Assembly (NCBI GenBank): GCA_900770265.1
Contig: CAAGJR010000041.1
Location: 1 to 7,005 of the forward strand
DNA from: an uncultured Acidaminococcus sp.
GTDB taxonomy: Bacteria; Bacillota; Negativicutes; Acidaminococcales; Acidaminococcaceae
Direction: 5' to 3'
DNA: 7,005 nt
Below, piece by piece: positions 1 through 3,501 of the stretch. Positions within the stretch are counted from its first letter, which is position 1; every line of letters begins with the position of its first letter. A program made the position numbers and the translations under genes. The notes beneath the pieces are model-generated. The model did not search any database and was not told the DNA's origin. It was given only the letters and a program-made list of their open reading frames with translations.

Positions 1-5
1 AGAAA

Positions 6-36
6 GGAGGTGTGGAAAGCCACACCTCCCTTTTTT
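6..36 (+). terminator. Intrinsic terminator of an upstream gene
   Basis: A perfect 10-bp GC-rich stem (6-15 with 20-29) closes on the tetraloop AAAG and is followed after one C by six T residues (31-36). This is the standard rho-independent form on the + strand. It must end a transcript that begins left of the window, so it separates the nitroreductase gene from whatever lies upstream. Confidence 0.92.
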
Positions 37-42
37 GGAAAT

Positions 43-73
43 GGAGGGGCGGTTCGGTGAACCGCCCGCTTCC
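43..73. repeat. GGAG-headed 9-bp hairpin (REP-like unit H0)
   Basis: GGAG at 43-46 is followed by a perfect 9-bp stem, GGGCGGTTC (47-55) with GAACCGCCC (59-67), and a 3-nt loop. GGA at 43-45 can also pair with TCC at 71-73. There is no T-tract, so it is not an obvious terminator. Its frame (GTAG/GGAG, GGG, six variable bases, loop, complement, CCCGC) matches the hairpins at 85-132, 181-229 and 950-976. The head tetranucleotide followed by a palindrome is the published definition of REP elements. Membership of that class is inferred. Confidence 0.7.
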
Positions 74-77
74 AGGC

Positions 78-252
78 CGGGGACGGGCGTACCGGGCGAT
101 ATTTTGCCTGCGGCAAAAATCTTGGTACGCCCCTACGGAAATATGTCGTACAATCGATATAAAATCGATGATTTGATTCCGTAGGGGTTTACCAAGACCG
201 GCCGTAAGGCCGTGTCGCCCGGTAAACCCGCCACAGGTCGCCCAGCGGGCCC
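78..252. repeat. Composite BIME-like repeat, copy 1 (175 bp)
   Basis: This unit recurs in direct orientation at 998-1177 with two substitutions (148 versus 1068, 171 versus 1091) and a 5-bp insertion in the other copy. It holds two divergent hairpins in head-to-head inversion. H1 has arms at 85-93 and 124-132 (GGGCGTACC/GGTACGCCC) around an inner TTTTGCC/GGCAAAA stem. H2 has arms at 185-193 and 221-229 (GGGTTTACC/GGTAAACCC) around an inner CGGCC/GGCCG stem with loop GTAA. H1 is homologous to the reverse complement of H2. The heads CTACGGA (133-139) and TCCGTAG (178-184) face each other across a short linker that carries two ATCGAT palindromes (153-158, 164-169). No open reading frame is evident, so if the unit is mobile it is non-autonomous. 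Confidence 0.88.
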
Positions 253-254
253 CA

Positions 255-275
255 GCCACTAACCACCAATTACTA
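255..275. repeat. Degenerate heptamer array (3 units)
   Basis: Three 7-bp units (GCCACTA, ACCACCA, ATTACTA) follow copy 1 of the composite repeat and run directly into the Shine-Dalgarno sequence of the nitroreductase gene. The first two match units of the cleaner array at 1180-1207, which follows copy 2 in the same relative position. The third unit is decayed. The array resembles short tandemly repeated heptamers known from other bacteria; its function is unknown. Confidence 0.6.
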
Positions 276-288
276 AGGAGGGAAAACC

Positions 289-828
289 ATGTCCTTATTC
301 ACCTTATTGTCCGCCCGCCGGAGTGTGCGGGACTACACGTCCGAACCGGTAAGCCGGGAGGACCTGCAGAAAATCGCAGACGCAGGGCTCCTGACGCCCA
401 GCAGCAAGAACCTGCACAGCACGCAGCTCTTGGTGCTGGACGACCCGGAAACGGTCCACCAGCTGGCGGCCTGCAAACCCCATTTCGGGGACATGCTGAA
501 AAAGGCCCCGGCGGCCATCGTGGTGCTGGGGGAACTCAGTTCCCACGCCTGGGTGGAGGATGCGTCCATCACGCTGACGGCCATGCTGCTCCAGGCCGCC
601 GAACTGGGCCTGGGGGCCTGCTGGGTGCAGGTGCGCCATATGGTCAGCATGACGGTGGGGGAAGACGGTAAACCGCTCACCAGTGACCAGTATATCCGGC
701 AGCTGCTCCACATCCCGGACGGGGTGGAAGTGGAAGCCATCCTGGCCCTCGGCCACCCCACGAAGGAACACCGTCCCCGTACCCTGGAAGAGATGAAGCC
801 GGAGCGGGTGCATTGGGGGAAGTGGTAA
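289..828 (+). CDS. Nitroreductase-family FMN-dependent oxidoreductase
   Basis: This 179-residue protein has the features of a small single-domain nitroreductase, a flavin enzyme that usually works as a homodimer and reduces nitroaromatics, quinones or flavins with NAD(P)H. The FMN-phosphate-binding start A9-R10-R11-S12-V13-R14-D15-Y16 is intact. T36-P37-S38-S39-K40-N41 stands where the family has its substrate/FMN loop. W88-V89-E90-D91-A92 opens the central helix, which runs into L106-GLGACW. A C-terminal AILALGHP strand precedes the short tail. The length fits the compact members. An AAGGAGGG Shine-Dalgarno (275-282) lies 6 nt before the ATG, which supports this start. The gene stands alone between two copies of a 175/180-bp repeat; I see no convincing promoter directly upstream and no classical terminator before 1208. 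Codon use resembles the downstream operon except for two TTA codons at positions 3 and 6. The physiological substrate cannot be told from sequence. Confidence 0.9.
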   Translation: MSLFTLLSARRSVRDYTSEPVSREDLQKIADAGLLTPSSKNLHSTQLLVLDDPETVHQLAACKPHFGDMLKKAPAAIVVLGELSSHAWVEDASITLTAMLLQAAELGLGACWVQVRHMVSMTVGEDGKPLTSDQYIRQLLHIPDGVEVEAILALGHPTKEHRPRTLEEMKPERVHWGKW

Positions 829-885
829 GGGAATGAGCAGAACGGTGAAAAGGTCTGCCTGGCGGAGAATTCTGCGGGAAGGGCT

Positions 886-913
886 ATGAGCCGTGAGCCA
901 TGAGTCACGAGCC
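886..913. repeat. Heptamer array, ATGAGCC type (4 units)
   Basis: Four uninterrupted 7-bp units of consensus RYGAGYC start at 886, 893, 900 and 907. The sequence differs from the CCACTA heptamers at 255-275 and 1180-1207, but the period is the same and the copy number matches the latter. The array lies 58 bp after the nitroreductase stop and just before the hairpin cluster. A 7-bp period would shift frame if translated, and no gene covers it. Confidence 0.6.
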
Positions 914-920
914 GATGGAT

Positions 921-943
921 AAAATTTGCTTTAGGCAAATTTT
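921..943. repeat. AT-rich hairpin AAAATTTGC/GCAAATTTT
   Basis: A perfect 9-bp stem (921-929 with 935-943) has a 5-nt loop TTTAG. It resembles the inner TTTTGCC/GGCAAAA hairpin of the composite repeat (102-118, 1022-1038), so it is probably a related module. The 3' arm ends in TTTT, so it could act as a weak terminator for the nitroreductase transcript, but the stem has few GC pairs. Confidence 0.5.
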
Positions 944-949
944 AATAAT

Positions 950-983
950 GTAGGGGTCGATCGGCGTGATCGACCCGCCACAG
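950..983. repeat. GTAG-headed 9-bp hairpin (REP-like unit H3)
   Basis: GTAG (950-953) precedes a perfect stem, GGGTCGATC (954-962) with GATCGACCC (968-976), loop GGCGT, then tail GCCACAG (977-983). The tail is the same as that after H2 of the composite repeats (230-236 and 1155-1161), which ties this hairpin to the same family although its six variable stem bases are unique in the window. It has no T-tract. Confidence 0.7.
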
Positions 984-997
984 AATCGGTAGCAGGA

Positions 998-1177
998 CGG
1001 GGACGGGCGTACCGGGCGATATTTTGCCTGCGGCAAAAATCTTGGTACGCCCCTACGGAAATATGTCATACAATCGATATAAAATCGATGGTTTGATTTG
1101 ACTCCGTAGGGGTTTACCAAGACCGGCCGTAAGGCCGTGTCGCCCGGTAAACCCGCCACAGGTCGCCCAGCGGGCCC
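998..1177. repeat. Composite BIME-like repeat, copy 2 (180 bp)
   Basis: This is a direct copy of 78-252, starting 920 bp further on. Hairpin arms are at 1005-1013/1044-1052 (CGTACC type) and 1110-1118/1146-1154 (TTTACC type). The facing heads are CTACGGA (1053-1059) and TCCGTAG (1103-1109). It differs from copy 1 by two substitutions and an extra TGACT-like 5 bp in the linker near 1099-1103. Both hairpins are unchanged, and the differences are confined to the linker. It lies between the nitroreductase gene and the rimP operon promoter. Confidence 0.88.
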
Positions 1178-1179
1178 TA

Positions 1180-1207
1180 ACCACTAACCACCAGCCACTA
1201 ACCACTA
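1180..1207. repeat. Heptamer array, ACCACTA type (4 units)
   Basis: Four 7-bp units of consensus RCCACYA start at 1180, 1187, 1194 and 1201. The array begins 2 nt after copy 2 of the composite repeat and abuts the first base of the terminator stem at 1208. It is a better-preserved version of the array at 255-275, so composite repeat plus heptamers seem to form one recurring unit. Confidence 0.65.
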
Positions 1208-1246
1208 TGGCAGGGAAAAAGCCCCGCAGGGGCTTTTTCCTTGCCA
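1208..1246 (+). terminator. Strong intrinsic terminator before the rimP operon
   Basis: An 18-bp stem (1208-1225 with 1229-1246, one G-T pair at 1213/1241) has a 3-nt loop GCA. Within it a GCCCC/GGGGC core is flanked by five A and five T residues. Read on either strand this gives a GC core followed by a T-run, so it could stop transcription from both sides. On the + strand it ends transcripts from the nitroreductase and repeat region and insulates the operon that follows. Confidence 0.88.
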
Positions 1247-1269
1247 TTTCCCTTTCCCGGTGATATAAT
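1241..1269 (+). promoter_or_regulatory. SigA-type promoter of the rimP-nusA-infB operon
   Basis: The -35 box TTGCCA (1241-1246, 5 of 6 consensus) and -10 box TATAAT (1264-1269, 6 of 6) are separated by exactly 17 bp. TG at 1261-1262 gives an extended -10. Transcription should begin near 1275-1277, leaving a leader of about 78 nt before rimP. The -35 box lies wholly inside the 3' arm of the preceding terminator hairpin. Confidence 0.88.
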
Positions 1270-1294
1270 ATTTTAGAAAACTGAGGCAGACCTT

Positions 1295-1328
1295 AGAGAG
1301 TGGGTATTTTATACCCGCTCTTTCGTTT
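1295..1328 (+). promoter_or_regulatory. Leader hairpin with broken T-tract, possible attenuator
   Basis: About 20 nt after the predicted transcription start, a 10-bp stem (1298-1307 with 1311-1320, one G-T pair) closes on loop TTT and is followed by TTTCGTTT (1321-1328). Up to three more pairs could form at the base. The interrupted T-tract suits a weak, factor-stimulated terminator. In Bacillus subtilis the equivalent leader carries a NusA-dependent terminator through which NusA controls its own operon. The same control here is inferred from position and shape. Confidence 0.55.
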
Positions 1329-1353
1329 ACTAGGAAAGAAGCAGAGGTGCCGA

Positions 1354-1815
1354 ATGGACAAAAAGAAAATCACCGAACGGGTGACGGCTCTGGTGACTCC
1401 CATCGTGGAGGCGGCCGGGCTGGAACTGGTGGATGTGGAGTACGTGCGGGAACGGGACTGGTTCCTGCGGGTCTTCATCGACAAAGAGGGCGGCATCGAC
1501 ATCGATGACTGCTCTGCGGTCAGCAATGCCCTGGCCAAGAAACTGGATGAAGAGGATTTCATCAAGGAAAAATACTACCTGGAAGTTTCTTCGCCCGGCA
1601 TCGACCGTCCCCTGAAAAAGGACAAGGACCTGGTGTCCCACTACGGGACCAAGGTGGACCTGGCTTTCTTCGCTCCCTACGAAGGGAAGAAGCAGCTGAC
1701 GGCGGTGCTGCAGTCCCACGACCAGGACAACCTGGTGCTGACGGACGACAAGAACAAAGAACTGACCATTGCACGGAAGCTGATCGCTTCGGTGCGGCCC
1801 CATATCGATTTTTAA
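1354..1815 (+). CDS. rimP: Ribosome maturation factor RimP
   Basis: RimP binds the 30S subunit in the cytoplasm and helps its late assembly. The 153-residue length is typical. The N-terminal alpha/beta domain shows LELVDVEYVR (about 23-32) and the IDIDDCSAVSNAL helix region (48-60). The hallmark LEVSSPGIDRPL lies at 76-87, and an SH3-like C-terminal domain covers roughly the last 65 residues. The ATG at 1354 is preceded by GAGGTG (1344-1349) at proper spacing. An in-frame GTG at 1300 would add 18 residues, but it lies inside the leader hairpin stem and has no Shine-Dalgarno, so it is rejected. It is the first gene of the operon, 24 nt ahead of nusA. Confidence 0.96.
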   Translation: MDKKKITERVTALVTPIVEAAGLELVDVEYVRERDWFLRVFIDKEGGIDIDDCSAVSNALAKKLDEEDFIKEKYYLEVSSPGIDRPLKKDKDLVSHYGTKVDLAFFAPYEGKKQLTAVLQSHDQDNLVLTDDKNKELTIARKLIASVRPHIDF

Positions 1816-1822
1816 AGAAGTT

Positions 1823-1830
1823 AGAGGAGG
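1823..1830 (+). promoter_or_regulatory. Shine-Dalgarno fixing the GTG start of nusA
   Basis: AGAGGAGG ends 9 nt before GTG 1840. The nearby ATG at 1844 is out of frame, so the GTG is the start supported by both reading frame and ribosome binding site. Confidence 0.85.
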
Positions 1831-1839
1831 AAATAAGAA

Positions 1840-2925
1840 GTGAATGCGGATTTCGTGAAAGCCATTGCGCTCTTGGCCAAGGAGAAGGGGATTTCTCCGG
1901 ATATCTTGTACAGTGCAGTGGAGGAAGCCCTGATCACCGCCTATAAGAAGAACTACGGCTCTGCCCAGAATGTACGGGTTTCCATGCATAAAGAAACCGG
2001 GGAGATCCATGTGTATGCCCGGAAGAATATTGTGGAGGAAGTCACGGATCCGACCACGGAAATCAGCCTGGCCGATGCCCAGAAGCTGAACAGCCACTAC
2101 CAGGCCGGGGACATCCTGGAAACGGAAGTCACCCCCAAGAACTTCGGCCGTATCGCTGCCCAGAACGCCAAGCAGGTGATTGTACAGCGCATCCGGGAAG
2201 CGGAACGGGGCATGGTGTATGAACGGTATTCCGACCGGGAGAACGACATCGTCACCGGTACGGTGCAGCGCATCGAAGGCCATAACGTGTTCATCGACCT
2301 GGGCACGGCCGAAGGGCTGCTGCTGCCCAACGAGCAGATCCCTCATGAAACCTACGAGTTCCATGAACGGCTGAAATGCTATGTGGTGGAAGTGAAGAAG
2401 ACCACGAAGGGGCCCCAGATCATCCTGAGCCGGACCCATCCCGGCCTGTTGAAGCGCCTGTTCGAACTGGAAGTCTCTGAAATCCAGGACGGCACCGTGG
2501 TCATCGACAGCGTGGCCCGGGAACCGGGCATGCGCAGCAAGATCGCTGTGCACAGCACGAACCCCAGCGTGGATCCGGTGGGTGCCTGCGTAGGCCCGAA
2601 AGGCATGCGGGTACGCGCCATCGTGGATGAACTGCGGGGCGAAAAGATCGATATCGTGAAGTACAGCGATGATCCGGAAGAATATGTGGCCAACGCCCTG
2701 TCTCCTTCCAAGGTGGTCTCTGCCACGGCGGACAAGGAGGAAAAGATCTGCCGGGTGGTGGTGCCGGATTATCAGCTGTCCCTGGCCATCGGCAAGGAAG
2801 GGCAGAACGCCCGTCTGGCAGCCAAACTGACCGGCTGGAAGATCGACATCAAGAGCGAATCCCAGGCGGCGGCAGCAGCTCAGGAAGCGGCCAACGCTCC
2901 TGAGGAAAGCGGTGAGGACGCATGA
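1840..2925 (+). CDS. nusA: Transcription termination/antitermination factor NusA
   Basis: NusA binds RNA polymerase, promotes pausing and intrinsic termination, and takes part in rRNA antitermination. The 361 residues are: an N-terminal polymerase-binding domain (1-127); an S1 domain (about 133-199, GTVQRIEG to LSRTH); KH1 (about 226-275, with the G252-P-K-G loop after the family signature KIAVHS); KH2 (about 281-340, with G318-K-E-G); and a short Ala/Glu tail. The acidic repeats of the longer E. coli protein are absent, as usual in Gram-positive bacteria. Translation starts at GTG. Its stop overlaps the rnpM start as ATGA, which implies translational coupling. It may repress its own operon through the leader hairpin at 1295-1328. 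Confidence 0.97.
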   Translation: MNADFVKAIALLAKEKGISPDILYSAVEEALITAYKKNYGSAQNVRVSMHKETGEIHVYARKNIVEEVTDPTTEISLADAQKLNSHYQAGDILETEVTPKNFGRIAAQNAKQVIVQRIREAERGMVYERYSDRENDIVTGTVQRIEGHNVFIDLGTAEGLLLPNEQIPHETYEFHERLKCYVVEVKKTTKGPQIILSRTHPGLLKRLFELEVSEIQDGTVVIDSVAREPGMRSKIAVHSTNPSVDPVGACVGPKGMRVRAIVDELRGEKIDIVKYSDDPEEYVANALSPSKVVSATADKEEKICRVVVPDYQLSLAIGKEGQNARLAAKLTGWKIDIKSESQAAAAAQEAANAPEESGEDA

Positions 2926-3194
2926 AAGCCAAGAAGATCCCCCAGCGGACCTGTATCGGCTGTGGAGAAGTGAAGAATAAAAAGGACATGGTCCGGATCG
3001 TCCGTTCCCCCGAGGGAACGGTGAGCCTGGACCGTTCCGGCAAGAAACCGGGCCGGGGTGCCTATGTGTGCCCCGACGCTGCCTGCATCGAAAAGGCCTT
3101 CCAGAGCAAAAGCCTGGAACGGGCCCTGCAGGTGAAGGTTTCTCCGGAAACCAAGGAAGCCCTGCTGGCGGAGCTCTCTCATGAAAACGGATGA
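2922..3194 (+). CDS. rnpM: RNA-binding protein RnpM (YlxR family)
   Basis: This 90-residue member of the YlxR/DUF448 family is the small basic protein found between nusA and ylxQ. The Bacillus subtilis homologue binds the RNase P RNA and modulates RNase P activity, hence the name RnpM. Family motifs are present: R9-T-C-I-G-C-G-E, the M23-V-R-I-V-R strand, and G44-R-G-A-Y-V-C. Four cysteines (C11, C14, C50, C55) form a CxxC plus CxxxxC pattern that could bind a metal; as I recall, the B. subtilis protein lacks it. The ATG overlaps the nusA stop by 4 nt with GAGG just upstream, and the 3' end overlaps ylxQ by 14 nt. Function in this organism is by homology only. Confidence 0.93.
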   Translation: MKAKKIPQRTCIGCGEVKNKKDMVRIVRSPEGTVSLDRSGKKPGRGAYVCPDAACIEKAFQSKSLERALQVKVSPETKEALLAELSHENG

Positions 3195-3480
3195 GCAGCT
3201 CTGCTTTGCACTGGGCCTGGCCCAGAAGGCGGGCAAGCTGGCATCCGGCGATCAGGGCATATGGGACACGCTGAAGAAAAAGGGGCGTGCCCGCTATGTG
3301 CTGATTGCCGCAGATGCCTCCCAGCGCACGACGGAAAAGATCGTGCACTGGTGCGACGCCAACCAGGTCCCTTACGGAAAACGCCTGGACCGGGTACGGC
3401 TGGGTGCAGCCATCGGGAAAGCACCCCGGGCTGCGGTCGCCATCCTGGACGACAATTTTCGAAAGATGATGGGGTTTTAG
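3181..3480 (+). CDS. ylxQ: L7Ae-family RNA-binding protein YlxQ
   Basis: This 99-residue protein is of the ribosomal L7Ae/L30e/S12e/Gadd45 fold. The Bacillus homologue YlxQ binds kink-turn RNA. The start of the fold is clear: LGLAQKAGKLASGDQ (about 11-25), then the basic RARYVLIAADAS strand and turn (36-47) and the TEKI helix start. The C-terminal RAAVAILDDNF fits the last strand and helix. It starts inside rnpM (14-nt overlap) with only a weak GCGGAG-type ribosome site, so translation is probably coupled. A 21-nt gap separates it from infB. Its RNA target is unknown. Confidence 0.92.
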   Translation: MKTDEQLCFALGLAQKAGKLASGDQGIWDTLKKKGRARYVLIAADASQRTTEKIVHWCDANQVPYGKRLDRVRLGAAIGKAPRAAVAILDDNFRKMMGF

Positions 3481-3489
3481 GGTAACAAT

Positions 3490-3496
3490 GGAGGTG
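3490..3496 (+). promoter_or_regulatory. Shine-Dalgarno fixing the infB ATG start
   Basis: GGAGGTG ends 5 nt before ATG 3502. Two GTG triplets (3494, 3496) overlap it. The GTG at 3496 is in frame with infB, but it is part of the ribosome site and so is not the start. Confidence 0.85.
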
Positions 3497-3501
3497 TGCG
3501 G

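Noticed and set aside
122..163. Possible nitroreductase promoter in the repeat linker (TTGGTA, TACAAT, TATAAA)
   Set aside because: Spacers from TTGGTA are 21 bp to TACAAT and 30 bp to TATAAA, and no other -35-like sequence fits, so the call cannot be supported.
829..885. Terminator directly after the nitroreductase gene
   Set aside because: Only a 5-bp GCAGA/TCTGC pairing with a long loop and the short palindrome AGAATTCT are visible, with no T-tract.
78..1177. CRISPR array or long insertion sequence
   Set aside because: There are only two long copies with a real gene between them, no short regular repeat-spacer pattern, and no transposase frame in either copy.
905..1247. Minus-strand small ORFs over the repeat region (905-1159 and 1053-1247)
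   Set aside because: They run through hairpins, heptamers and the terminator, have no ribosome site or recognisable domain, and would simply be translated repeats.
1300..1353. GTG start giving rimP 18 extra N-terminal residues
   Set aside because: The GTG lies in the stem of the leader hairpin without a Shine-Dalgarno. ATG 1354 has a well-spaced GAGGTG and gives the normal RimP length.
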